Below, piece by piece: positions 20,902 to 33,600 of a DNA stretch of 64,000 bases. The position numbers and the translations under genes were made by a program. Positions within the stretch are counted from its first letter, which is position 1; each line of letters opens with the position of its first letter. Under the pieces are notes generated by a model. The model did no database searches. It was not told the DNA's origin and saw nothing but the letters and a program-made list of their open reading frames with translations. Source of the stretch: Centrapalus pauciflorus (taxonomy: Eukaryota > Streptophyta > Magnoliopsida > Asterales > Asteraceae); the NCBI GenBank assembly GCA_020465985.1, contig JAANYP010002780.1:147001-211000 (forward strand). Reading direction: 5' to 3'.

Positions 20902-21555
20902 GACCTTGTTTGTTTTTTCATTAAGACCCTCTTAAAAAGGTCTGAAGTCTAAACTTCAGATCTAGAATGAATTAAGACTGTTTGTTTAGTTTCAGAGTTA
21001 AGAGGTTCAAACCTCTGAATTTACCTCTTAATTTTAAGAGGAATGTTTGGGTCTGAAAAAAATTAAGAGGATTCTTTTTTTATTTTTAGTTTACAAACCC
21101 TAAAACTATTTATTATATTAATTATTATAATTTTAATTGTCTATTTTTGAGGTGTTTATTAAAATATAAGTTCAGTTAATTTTAATTTAAAAATATTCGT
21201 CATATTAATTATTATAATTTTATTTTATTTTTTATAAATAAATCAATTATAATATATAATTAATTAGATATAATATTCTAAAGTAATATTTTTCAGATGT
21301 TTCATATTATGAAACAAACAATCTTAAAACCACATCTTAATTTCAGATTTCAGATCTTAAGACTACCTCTTAATTTCAGAAGTGGTTTTCAGACTTCAGA
21401 CATTTAACCTCTTAAAAAACAATAGCACCTAAGAGTTTAAGAGTTGTCTGAACTAAATTAAGAGCCTCTTAATTTCAGATCTTAAGACTTCCTCTTAATT
21501 TCAGACGTGGTTTTCAGACTTCAGATATTTAACCTCTTAAAAAACAAATGACACC
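20902..21555. mobile_element. Tourist/PIF-Harbinger-like MITE, 654 bp
   Basis: The termini are GACCTTGTTTGTTTTTT and, complemented, GGTGTCATTTGTTTTTT, flanked on both sides by TTA (20899-20901 and 21556-21558), the PIF/Harbinger TSD. Its right-end segment (AAGACTACCTCTTAATTTC to AACCTCTTAAAAAACAA) is present twice, at about 21358-21424 and 21486-21546. It sits inside an older repeat rich in AAAGCTYTTA words, about 20853-21915, whose limits I cannot set. Confidence 0.78.
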
Positions 21556-22521
21556 TTAGTAGCTAAACTTTTAAGAGCTGAAGCTTTTTAAAAGAGTTGA
21601 AGCTTTTAGTTTTATAAATGTGTTTGGTAAAAGTAGCTGTAGCTTTAGTTTTTAGTATTAAATTATGTAAAAGGACAATAGTATTAATTAAAAGTGGTAG
21701 ATTATGATTAATAGGAGGGTAAAAAAGTAAATATGATTCACTAAAAGCTCCACTGTTTTTCAAACGCTACTTCTACTAGCGTTTTATTAAATAGGTTATT
21801 TTTAGAAAATGAAAGCTCTATGTTTACTTTCAAACAAAGCTTTTAGATTTTTGGTAGAGATTATTAAAAACAAAAGCTCCTAAAAGCTCTTAAAAGTTTT
21901 CTACCAAACATAACCTTGGACAAAACCAGCCCAAGCCGAAAAGAACCAAATACCAAAATTAAGGAAATGAGAAAACTGAAAACCAGCCAAATGTTTGTAA
22001 TATGGGTTTGGCCTAATGTTACATATCTCTCTAGTATTATAACAAAAAAAAATTATTTACACTGTTAAAAAGACTTTTAAATGACTATATATTTACGAAA
22101 GAGTCCAATGGCTGTTCCATGGATTTTCTATATGGTTTAGAAACAATGTTTGAAAATGTTGTTCCTCTCTGGACTACAAAAAAATAATTAATATAACATA
22201 AAGTTTAAAATTGATAACATAAAGAGAGTAGTTTATATATAAAACCACAACGAAAATATCGTTACATTATCGTGAACTTTGCTAATCGATATTAGAACTA
22301 AATGTTATATATAAACACAAATGAAAATCAATTTGGCGTCCAGTTTGCTTAACAATGTAAGTAAGATTATATATAAACCCAAAAGGAAAATCATTAATTG
22401 AGTTCAAAAACCAAAACTCTAATCCTCAAATGTTTTGTCGTCCAGTTTGCTCAACGTTTGTGCAATCTCTATATAAACCCAAAACGAAAAATATTGTTAG
22501 TATTTTCATAATCAAATAATG

Positions 22522-22522
<1 letters not shown>

Positions 22523-22580
<58 letters not shown>

Positions 22581-22660
22581 TATATATATACATATATATG
22601 TATGTATGTATGTATGTATGTCTGTATGTATGTATGTATGTATGTATGTATGTATGTATA
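22523..22660. repeat. (TA)n and (TGTA)n compound microsatellite
   Basis: A TA run is followed by about 16 TGTA tetranucleotides (about 22597-22660) with one CTG interruption. Confidence 0.96.
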
Positions 22661-23766
22661 CCCAAAGTTTCATTTAAGTTTCACTACAAGAAAAGTGTCA
22701 TTTAGTGACACACGCTTTTAGTGACACAAAAAAAGTGTCACTATATCTTACTTTTAGTGACACTTATGAAAAAGTGTAGGTATAGAGCAATCTTTTACCC
22801 ACACTTTTTCTAAATTAGTGACAGAAAGCAATAAATTTTTAGTCACTATATATTTATACCCACTCCACTTTTACCCACTCTTTTTGTAGTAAAAAAATCT
22901 TGAAGTGAATGAATTATATATATATATATTGCCGACGGAGCAGGGAGAAAAAAGATGACATGGCGTTGTATAATTTGTAGAAATTCAGATTTTTAAGGCT
23001 TATTTGGCAAGAAATGATTGACTATAATTCAGATTTTTAAGGCTACTACACAACATGATTCAAACAAACAAACATTGCAGAAATAATAGGGATAATATTT
23101 GACTAATAAAGCATAGAAATCAACTTTTCCGGTAATTATTTAAATATCTTTAAATATTATAGCTAATTATATCACAACAGATTCTGGAAAAAAAGTTCAC
23201 GGCAAAAAAATCTGGAAAATTTATGACACAACTTTAGTCAATAAAAAGCATGTGTATTCATAGATTTAAACTGAAAAAACCTAACTACTCCAAAAAAATT
23301 GGGATAAGAATGACTAAATCAATAACTACCTAACAAGAAAACAACAAAAAAGAAAAATAATGACACAAGTCAAGTGCTCGACATGTATTTCAACAAATTT
23401 CAGTCATGTATATAAATGCAGAAAAAGTACGTCTTCCTGTAGAAAAAAATAAATCTACCTGCAAATATGACCGTACCTCCACGAGCTTCTCAAGCGACGC
23501 AATTCTCATTAACAAAGAATTCGACTTCTATTTCACTTCGTCTCCACAACATCCATGCATATCAGATTATATATATATATATATATATTGTCGACGAAAC
23601 AGAGAGAAAAATGCTCACGTGACGCAATATTAGTGTTTATAATTCAGAAAATTAAGGTTGATTTGGCACAATATGATTGGTTAAAATTCAGAAAATTAAG
23701 GACGCTGATTTGGCGAGATATAATTTGTTAAATTCAGAAAATAATGGGATAACATCAGCAATTCTA

Positions 23767-25199
23767 TCAATACTAATAAACCTGCATAAAATAATGAGAT
23801 ATTTATTTACGTATACAAATTACAATTAAACATTAATTATTTAAAATTATTATTTTTATAGTTTTATAAAATAGATATGCATAGTTGATTATTCTAAAAT
23901 TTTCACTTATAAATATATATGTTTTAATTAATATAGATTAAAATTTTAGTTTATAGATAAAACAATATTTTATATTTTATTATAATAAACAAAATATTAT
24001 GAAATATATTTTTATATATCGTTTGTTTACTCTTTTAAAATTTAATAATTTTATATAATGTTTATTTATTTTTAATAAATTTATAAGCAAATGGAAAAAA
24101 TTATTAAATATATAGATAAGTATTGATGGGATAACATTTACATTTAGATTAAAATTTTATTGATGATTCAGTTTAATAAACATATAAATACGACAGATAA
24201 ACATATAAAAGTATTTTTTTAATCAGCATATATTATAAAATAGCTAAACAGATGTCATTTATTATTTAGAAAACATTATATGCTAGCTTACTTTTTTTTA
24301 TTACGAGCCACTTTTATCGTCCCATCCGTTGAGTCAAAATTGTGTCATCCCTAATTCAAACCTCAGAAAAAACGTCACATTGATATACTTTTTTTTACAT
24401 TTAAAACTTCTCATTATTTTGTGTTTTTTATGTGTTAATGTTTCAAAATCAACACATGTTTTAATATTTTTCAGTATACCATGAATAACAATGAAGATCT
24501 CCTTTAATAATGAAGCGATAATGTTTTAAACAAATCTTTAGCCAATGAGATATGTCATTTGCCGTTTAAATTGTTCGATGTGATTTTATTAAGATTTATT
24601 AAATTTTTTATGATAACTGGTTTTGTTTGATAACATTTTATTAATTAATTGTTATTATAATATTATATTAGACGATATTGTAAGTAATACTTTGCAAATA
24701 CATGTTTGTATATTAGTTGATGGAAAATGATGTGTTTTCATTTTATTGTAAAATTTTTTTTTTCCTATATATTTCATTCTTATACACGATTTTTTTAAAC
24801 TAAAATCAGACTTTTGATCAACTCACATGTATTAAACTAGATATATATAGACTTCAAATATAATGATTAATATTCATGATTAATATAAGTAACATTTTCT
24901 TCGCAAACAATGTATAGTTTTCTTAAAAAAATAATTTTTTTGTGTCATCAAATAATTATAAATACCAATGAGGTTTAGCCCATTTGATATGAGAGGTGAC
25001 GTGTAAGTATTGGGTCACGGGTTCGACTCCCGTCAGAGACAAGTTGGAATTTAGGTAGTGGAAGTAACTTCTGAATTCCCCGTTTGGGGTAAAATGATAG
25101 TTTATGAATAGGAGTAGGTTAATTTACCGTTCAAAAAAAATTAATTATAAGTATTAATTTCATCGCACATACCCGAGCAACGCACGGGTATTCAGCTAG
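23767..25199 (+). mobile_element. Non-autonomous Helitron, 1.43 kb, inside the CACTA element
   Basis: The 5' end is TCAATACTAATAAACC preceded by A. The 3' end has the hairpin ACCCGAGCAACGCACGGGT, a short spacer, and the terminal CTAG followed by T. No Rep/helicase is encoded. It contains a SINE near its 3' end. Confidence 0.7.
24967..25138 (+). mobile_element. tRNA-derived SINE
   Basis: A pol III B-box (GGGTTCGACTCCC) lies about 45 bp into the element, with an A-box-like TAGCCCATTTGATATGAG upstream. A tRNA-unrelated body of about 90 bp ends in a short A tract. Imperfect duplications AATTATAAATACC (24954-24966) and AATTATAAGTATT (about 25143-25155) flank it, as for target-primed insertion. 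Not a functional tRNA: the stem complementarity is absent. Confidence 0.68.
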
Positions 25200-25492
25200 T
25201 TAGAAAGAACGAAGAAGTAAGGAAATGAGACGACTCTTTCTTGAACTAAGTGTCACTATAGGTATCATAATCTTTTACCTACACAACAAAAAATGTGGGT
25301 AAATGTGGAGCGGGTATAAATATATAGTGACTAAAAATGTATGTGTTTGTGTCACTAATTTAAAAAAAGTGTAGGTAAAAGATTGCTCTATACCTACACT
25401 TTTTTATAAGTGTCACTAAAAGTAAGATATAGTGACACTTTTTTTTGTATCACTAAAAGTGTGTGTCACTAAATGACATTTTTTTTGTAGTG

Positions 25493-26066
25493 TTTTAAAA
25501 TACTTTATAATTTTGTTATAAATCTAATAACCTTTTAAATTTCGGTTTGGACCGCCGGGTTAAAAACCGAAAACCGGTGGACCAAACCTGAAAAACTTTA
25601 AACCGAAATTAGTGATTTTAAAGATACCAAAACCAGACCAACTTCATTAATAACGGTTTGGTCCGGGCCGGTTTCGAGTTTTTTTTTTTGACCAAATGAT
25701 CATCTTTAACTAAACAATAAAGTACATGTTTATTGACGTTAACGATTTAACTAGAAAACGAATGTTTATATTATGTATAGAAGATGAAATTAATAAATAT
25801 AAGATGCTTTTAAAATGCCAGTATTTTGTTAAAAAAAAGTGTATATGTGCAACCTGTTTCAAGATTATTACATTACTCCACTTGAATTTTTAAAAATATC
25901 TTCAGCTCTAATAAATATATAGTAACAAATAATGTTGGGATAAAACAAAAAATAAAAGTATAAATGATGAATATATTCCTTTATCAATTTTCTTATACGA
26001 TTTTAATAATATTAAAGTTTAAAAATTCGAGCTTACATTTTTCTAAAATTATGGATATTACTTAGT
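25493..26066. other. Intergenic DNA with CCGGTTT-rich tract
   Basis: TTCGGTTTGGACCG and GGGCCGGTTTCG at about 25540-25690 resemble MITE subterminal repeats, but I found no paired ends. No gene. Confidence 0.5.
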
Positions 26067-28984
26067 TTTTTTGAAGGGAAAATTTCGCAAAAACCATCAA
26101 ACTATAAGTTTTTTTCGATTAAGTCAATCAATCAATTTTTTTGTCTGATAAGTCCCTTAACTATATAAAAGTCACGAATTTGGTGTTTTTTTTCAAAAAA
26201 ACGTTACCGGTGACCTGTTGTGCGGGTTGCAATTGCTGACGTGGATTTTACAAATCTATGTTTTTTTCGATTAAGTCCCCCAACTAAATTATTTTTTCTT
26301 ATAAATCCTTTAACTAAATTATTTTGTCTTATAAATCCCTCAACTAATTATTTTGCCACATAAATCCATTATCTTGATAAAACTCATGTTATTTGTTGTT
26401 TTATAATTTAAGTTATTGTTCAATTGACACTCACGTCACACATACGTGGATGCAAAAAAAAAAAAAATGAAACTAAATGATAAATCAAAACGATCATTTT
26501 TATTGTTTAAAATTTAGTCGGGATTTACTAGTTAAATATATTTAAAAATTTTGGTCTAGACAAACTGTAACACCCCAAAATTTCTAAAACAATTAAATAG
26601 CAGCCAATTATAATATTAGAGTTATTTAATGTAATACTTTGTTATTTTTATTAGCATAAATATTTTGAGGAATTTACTTGAATATTGAAGTTGTTATATT
26701 TCTCAAATAATGGAAATTATAGTTGCATTTTATTAAATGAAAAAAATGTGTAGGTGGGGTGTGATTGGAAATTTATTGAAAGTAGGAGGCTCCCCCTTGA
26801 AGCCGTCCAACACACACACACAATGGTGTGTGTGTGTGTTCTTGTTCTTTTGAGAGAAAGAGAGAAAAGAGAGTAGAGTTGTGGATAGATTTTGAAGATT
26901 GAAGTGTTTTGGAGCTCAAATCTTGCTCATTTCGCCGGTTATTGAAGGTATAAACACCTCCTTTGTTCTTCTTCTTCATTTTCTTTCATTTCCTCTATTT
27001 TTGGAGATGAAACCCTAAATGGGTATTGGTTGAAATGTTTTGTAAAGACTCCAATCTTTTAGTATGTTGTTATATGATCAAAATGTAGCCATAATATGTA
27101 ATTACATTGGTAGTTTGAGTTAGTTTTGGTTGGAACCCAATCTAGGGCTCAAATGAGCTTTAATGGGTTATGGATTTGAGTTTGATATTTTAGTAGGATA
27201 AATATGCTAAAGTCTTGATTTGGATATGTTAAATATCGATATGGAATCGAATGGAAGTTAATAGATGCTCATTTGGAGCTTTAAAGTGGTGATTTGGGTT
27301 TTAACCCATTTGCGAACTCAAAAGAGTTCATACGAATGAATGAATGGTCTTTCATGATTTAAATATGTGTGAAGGGTGTAAAATGGTCTAAAGATGTTAT
27401 ATTATTGATTTCAAGTATTGGTTGGGGGTAAAATCGAGCAAAGGCTCAAGTTGGTGTTTTAAGTCGAAACCGCACGCCAAGTGTTCGGTGAAATGCCACA
27501 ATGAGTTCTTAATCATTGTTAGTTGGGTTTAGTGTTTGAATATATTATGAACGTCTAAACATAGCCTAAATATGTTATATATTGTTATAGAATTGATTAG
27601 AATTGAATTCAAGCTCAATTGGAGCTTTGTGTTGCCGGTTGGAGTTTTCGGTCATTTTCGGACTCGTTCGGAGTCCGTATGAGCTCCATGGAATCATGGA
27701 ATGTTATGAAATTATTCTAATATGTTTAGAGGTGTCTAAGTGACCTTATTATGCTAGTAATATAGTTGGTAAAGTCCCTCCAAAGTTACAAAATCATTTA
27801 CGAAGGTTTTAGGGACTTTGGTGAGCATTGGGGACTTGAATTGTGCAGTTGGACCAAATCAGAAGCATGGTCGCGGCGCTACCCTTCCGTGGGTCGCGCC
27901 ATGACCACCTTGCTGCCCTTGAAAATCATTTTGGTTGGTCGGGGGTCGGTGCTTGGGTCTTATACGTTCGTTGCACTTCTAAATTAAGTGTTTAAAGGGT
28001 TTGAGGGCCTTGGATCGAGTCCGGAACTCCTAAGGCCTCATATGAACTTGATACTTTCGGTTTGGTAAACCAATGCCCTTAGCCTACTCTTGGGGGCTTA
28101 TCTTGTGTTTGGGGGCTTACGTGTACGCGTTGTGAATGCTTCTAGGAGAATTGAGTCGAAAGGAGCTTGATTGCAAGCTTTAGCCGTTCTCCAGGCTATT
28201 GTGGCTTTATTGGAAGGCTTTGGAATCTTCTAAACCGATCACTGTGAGTTCTAGGACTAATGTAGATGTATGATTACATGTTAATTGTTGTTTATGCCTT
28301 TGTTGATAACATGCTACTTGATCATGCATTTTCACATGCTATAAATGGATTCATTGTAGCCTTATTAAACATGTTGTCATGCATTATGAATGGAAAGTGA
28401 ATTGCCATGCTAGTTGACATTGTTGTGGATTGGTTTGTCGTGCATCTCATATAGTATGCTTAACTGCTTATATGTATGAATAATAATGATTGGAAGATGG
28501 CAATTCATGTTGGTTGACCTAGTAGGTTGGACTACTCATTTTTTTGTAATTGATTAATAATAGTTGAGTTGTAAGCATGATGCATCTTAAGTTATATATT
28601 GGGTCACCCTCCGTGACAACCTAATCAATTATGGGTGGCGATAAGGGGCTATTTAATCGGTAAGTTTATTAGAATAATCATTCGGTCCCGATGATGTATT
28701 AGAATTGCTAATAAAGAAGGGTTAATAGAATTACATAGATGGTTTCTTTAATTGGTCTTATGGACCATTATAGACTCTCATGAGTCATCTTGAACCCTAA
28801 ATTGTTGTGGAATGCGTTTTGGACACCCTTTGGATGTCCATGGATTATTCCTGGCCTCTTTGGATGCCGGATGCCGATGTCGGAAGTCCCGTACTTGCTA
28901 GGGATAGCCTCGTACTTGCTAGAGGCAATACCACTCCCGACTTTGACAGGGAACCCTAGACGACCATGAGGTATGTGGTTATTG

Positions 28985-29160
28985 GATTGGGATGAGATTA
29001 TCTCATGTGAGGACGGCAACGGGCCGCCTGCGGGCGATGATTATGACACGTTGGGCTGCAAGCATGAGTTATATCCTAGTGGCGGTGTTGACATCATGTG
29101 AGGACGGCAACGGGCCGCCTTCGTGGCGATGATTATGACACGTTGGGCCGCAAGCATGTT
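28985..29160. repeat. Direct repeat of about 94 bp within the solo LTR
   Basis: CATGTGAGGACGGCAACG, CGATGATTATGACACG and GCAAGCATG recur in the same order about 94 bp apart with few differences. Confidence 0.85.
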
Positions 29161-29258
29161 TGTTCTCACCTTTGGATTGGAGTCATTAGTAGTACGTACT
29201 GTGGTAATGTAACGTGCCGATATGGTAAGGCATCTTTGTAAAAGCGTTATAACGTGCT

Positions 29259-29555
29259 TGTTAGAATATGTTTTTGATTGATGAAATATCAAAGTCTAGG
29301 GACTGTTTGTGTAATTTCCTTATAGTTTGTAAATATGTATAAATAGTCTTTTTGACTTTCCAAATAGATAGACTTGTCAGAATATTTGTTTTGGAAAGTT
29401 TGTAATCAGAATAGGAAGCACAGTACACGAGGAAATCAAGATACATTTTGTAATCAACAAAATCATCAATCGAATCATTTGGTTAGTGTTGATTAAATTA
29501 TGTGTTCTTATTAATTGCATATAGTTGATTGAATTGTTAGAAACTATTATTCACA
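29259..29555 (+). repeat. 5' LTR of the copia element
   Basis: Runs from TGTTAGAATATG to TTATTCACA. Contains TATGTATAAATAG at about 29333-29345, a plausible TATA box. The 3' LTR is identical except near 29380-29392 and at 29500. Confidence 0.96.
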
Positions 29556-29557
29556 AT

Positions 29558-29570
29558 TGGTATCAGAGAC
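29558..29570 (+). other. Primer binding site for initiator tRNA-Met
   Basis: TGGTATCAGAGAC begins two bases after the LTR; TGGTATCAGAG is the usual complement of the plant initiator tRNA-Met 3' end. Confidence 0.92.
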
Positions 29571-29979
29571 TTAGGGATGAATCATTCTGATTGAGATTGA
29601 ATTTTTTTTCTTCGTGTTCTTGAGTATTTTTTTCGGAAAAACCCTAAAATCACTAGGGGTTTTGATTCTGTTGATCATTCTCAGTGTTAATTGGATCGAA
29701 GGTTAAGGTTTCAAAGACGAATCAATTGAATATAAACTTGTTTTGATTTTCAAAACACAGAAAAAGATCTAAGCAATTTTCTGAAATTTTGAAAAGTTCA
29801 AAAACCGGTACTGTTTCATTGAAAAAGTCTGGTTTAGATCCATTTTTGCATAAAAGTGCTTAACACAAAGTGTTTGTATTAAAAAACCTTACCTTCGATT
29901 ACAATTTGAATGAAATTGGGTAAAATTTGGATTTAATCTGAATTTCAGACTTGAAAAAGCTGAAAATACTAAGAAACTC

Positions 29980-30530
29980 GAATTATACACATCCTGTGTG
30001 TAAATCGAGTTGAGTATAACAGTTAATCGAGTCGGGTACCTTAGTTAATCGAGTCGGTTAGCTTAGTTAATCGAGTTGGTTATCTTAGTTATTCGAGTTG
30101 TGTCTTACTATTACTCAAGTTGACAAACTGTAATATTCGAGTTGACAACAATCTGAACAAACTTGAATTTCAGAACAACATCATTCGTGTTTTATATAAG
30201 ACTCATTCGAGTTTTATATAAGACCCATTCGAGTTGTGCAAGACTCACTCGAGTTTTGTAAAAGACTCATTCGAGTTTTGTATAACATTGATTCGAGTTT
30301 TACAGAAGACTCATTCGAGTTTGTGTATAAGACAAGTTGTCATATACTTGATTCGAGTTTTATCAGAAACAGATTCGAGTTTGATCAAACACACATTCGA
30401 GTTTGATCAAACACACATTCGAGTTTGATCAAAGAATCAATCGAGTTTGGTAAAAGACACAATCGAGTTTTACACTACATTCATTCAAGTTTCACTCATA
30501 ATACAAGAATCATTCAAGTTTGTCACACAC
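29980..30530. repeat. Leader array with TTCGAGTT core
   Basis: About 16 copies of TCGAGTT, most as ATTCGAGTTT, spaced irregularly 18-35 bp in the untranslated leader before gag. Linker words include AAGACTCA and GATCAAACACACA. A second array with the same core lies at 38470-38960. Confidence 0.88.
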
Positions 30531-30697
30531 ATTAATCCAAACACAATTCACTGTCTCAGTTAAACTGCTTATTGCTACTAACAAGTCATTGTGTTGTAGA
30601 TTTCAGTACTAATCTGTGTTTCAAGGTGTGATCAAACTTTTCAATCTCATTCGGAGTTCATTTGATCTTGGTAAAAGTTTCCCAACGATCAATCAAC

Positions 30698-33600
30698 ATG
30701 TCTAAAGATGCACTTGCTATGGGATCAGAAACCAAACCCCCAATCTTATACAGGGGAGAATATGTCCAATGGCGGGAGCGGTTTCTTGAATTTATAAGTT
30801 TCCATGATTTGTCTGAAGAAATGCTGAAATCATTAAATGACGGACCAGCAATTTTTATGGAAACGATCCCAGGAGTACCAACTGGCAATCCCCCAATACC
30901 ACCGAGAACTGTTGAGGTCACAAACCTAACAGAGGCCCAGAAAAAGAGAAAGTTAGGGGACAAGACTGCAAGAAAACTATTGTTGATTTCAATCCCCAAT
31001 GATATATACACTTGTCTGACAAATACAAAGACTGCTAAGTCCATCTGGGATGAAGTATGCAAAATCATGAGGGGATCAGACAGAGCTGCTACTAATAGGG
31101 CTAGGAATAGTCTAATGACGTTTGAGAACTTCAGAGCTCGTGAAGGTGAGCTTTTGGAAAACACTTACCTCAGATTTGTGAATCTGGTAAGTGAAGTAAA
31201 AAGAAACGGAGTGACAAAGTCCAACTTGGACATCAATGTCAAATTTTTAAATGTGCTAAATCCAGAATGGGAAAAATATGCTATGATCATCCAACAAACG
31301 AAAGATATAGAGGAGATGGATTTTCATATGCTATTTGAAAACCTCAACAACTACCAAGAAGTTGTTTTGAGGAAAATATCTGGAAAGAAGAAAGCGGAAA
31401 AAGAAACTGCTGATCCACTAGCTCTACTGGCGGAGAAAAAGTATAAATACAAGCTGAAAAAGGAAAAGAGAGCAGTAATCAGCAGCACATCTTCTGAATC
31501 AGAATCATCAGATTCATCTGCAGATCCAGAAATAGAAGAGATGAAAAAGCAGATGGCACTGCTTACGAAGGCATTTCAGAAGAAATTTTACAGGAAGCCA
31601 ACAAACAACAAAATGCGCTACAAAACAGGTTCAAGAAAAGTTGAGAAAAAGGATAAATATGAGAAAGCTGGAGAAAGTAGTACACGAAAGTCTGACAAAT
31701 ATGAGAAGTCAGATAAATCAGCCAAGAAGGAGTCGGAGCAGAAATGCTATAACTGTGAAAAACCAGGTCACTATGCCAGGGAATGCAGATCACCTGTAGT
31801 CAAAAATTCAGACTACTATACAAGAAAGGCACTCTTGGCCAAAGAGAAAGAGTCAGGCAAAGCTCTGATGGCAGAGGACGATCATTGGTTACAGTTATCA
31901 GAAGACGATGACATATTGGATGAAGATGCCCATATTTGTCTAAAGTCAGAAATATTCAATGAATCTGAACTAAGTGAATCAGCTATGATAGCTGAAGATG
32001 AGGTGTGGGTTGGACTGACAGATGAAGAGGATGCAGATAGGAGAGAATCTGAGTCTGATGAAGAAGAAACAACAGAAGAAGTTGCATTAATGGCATCTGG
32101 CCAAAATGAAGCTGAAAATGAGGAAGATTCAGAGTCTGAAAACTCAGATGATTCAGACGGACCGGAGGTAAATTCTAATTCAGATTCTGATATTGATGAC
32201 TCATGCATCTTAGAAGAAAAACTAACTAATATGGCTTTCATGCTTAAAAAGTTTGAAAAATCCTTAAAAGCAGAAAAGAAAAAGGTTCATTCTTTGGAAA
32301 ACAAACTTCTAAATGAACACAATTTAGTTCTAGATTTTTCCAAAGATAAAGCCTTAGCTTTACGATCTGTCTCAGACTTACAAGATAAGGAAAAAGAACT
32401 TCAAAGCAATATACTTAATCTGAATCACAAAATATCTGATATACAAGAAAGTCTGCGAATAGCTGAGTTAGAAGCCTCAAACTTTTCTGTAAAATATCAT
32501 GCCATATTTGAAGAGAGAACTAAACTTTATGAGAAAATAAAACAGATGGAGGATGAATTTATTAAAAGAGGGCAAACAGATCAAACAATATATTTAAATC
32601 AACCAAAAGATACAGAGTTTTACAACTCTAAATCTGGTATTGGTTGGGAAAATCCTAAGTATCTGACAAAAGCTATATCAAATTCACCAACACTATACGA
32701 TGTCAGATACATGAATTTAGGATTAAAAATGACATTCATGAAAGCATCTGAAGAAGTAGAATCTAGCGAAGAAATAAAAAGATTAAGATCAGACAAAATG
32801 CAAAATTATGTTGATTATACAAAGATAAATGAAACAAGCAACATTATTGATACTAAAGAAGAGTTAATTCAAACTTATTCTGAAAAGAATTTGTCTGAAT
32901 TACCATCTCAGTCTCAAAAATTATATTTACCAAATTCAATTTTAGAACAGATAAATTCTGATTTAGAATTGAAAATTAAGAATTTTGAGACAGAGAATGG
33001 AACTCTCAAGGAAGAATTAAATAAAATGGAACAAATGTTGCAAAATAAACCTAAACACATAAATGTGTCTGATCCACAATCAACTACTTCTCTAGACTCT
33101 ATTAATTCAGAGAAAGAATTTGATCTGTACATGCACTCTGATAATAATTCATTAGATCAAATGTTTGGTAAAATTGGTGAATTTATCAAACCTTTGACTA
33201 ATAAACAATCAAATGGTAATAAAGCACCTGTTAAAATTCTACAAAGAATGGCTACAGAGTCTTTAAAACCATCTGTAAATTCAACATCAATACAACAAAA
33301 GAAGGAGAAAACAAAATTTTTTGTTCAGTCTCCTAGTTTTGAAAAGGGTGAATCATCTTCATCAACGGACTCTATTGCACGTAAAGTCAAATCTTCAACA
33401 GGTATGAAAAACTTACAGAAGAAACGAGTTTCTAAATCCACTAATTCTCATACTTCTTTTATGCCAGATATCATTGTGAAAGGATCGAGAAAACAAGTAT
33501 GGCGAAAGAAGAAAAGAGAAGAGAAAAACAAGATTATAAAACAAGAATGCCGCGTGAAAGAAAAAATTGTTACAGATAGAATTAGCAAAATTGAACATTC

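Larger units (their letters stand above)
22682..25492. mobile_element. Non-autonomous CACTA (En/Spm-like) element
   Basis: It begins CACTACAAGAAAAGTGTC and its complement begins CACTACAAAAAAAATGTC. The inverted arms extend about 190 bp with TTTAGTGACACAC, AGTGTCACTATATCTTAC and similar. TTT on each side (22679-22681, 25493-25495) is a 3-bp TSD. No transposase remains; a Helitron occupies the right half. Related CACTA sequence lies at 46350-46560, 47525-47837 and 50815-51050. Confidence 0.85.

Noticed and set aside
24985..25045. tRNA gene
   Set aside because: A good B-box is present, but cloverleaf stems do not form and the sequence continues into a SINE body with flanking duplications.
26773..26979. 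Short gene at the start of the solo LTR
   Set aside because: Within LTR sequence with (GT)n and purine-rich repeats; more likely LTR promoter/leader.
30658..31164. 168-codon frame antisense to gag, and similar antisense frames at 31882-32241, 34172-34465 and 35696-36001
   Set aside because: Shadows of the retrotransposon coding strand; the sense frames carry the conserved motifs.
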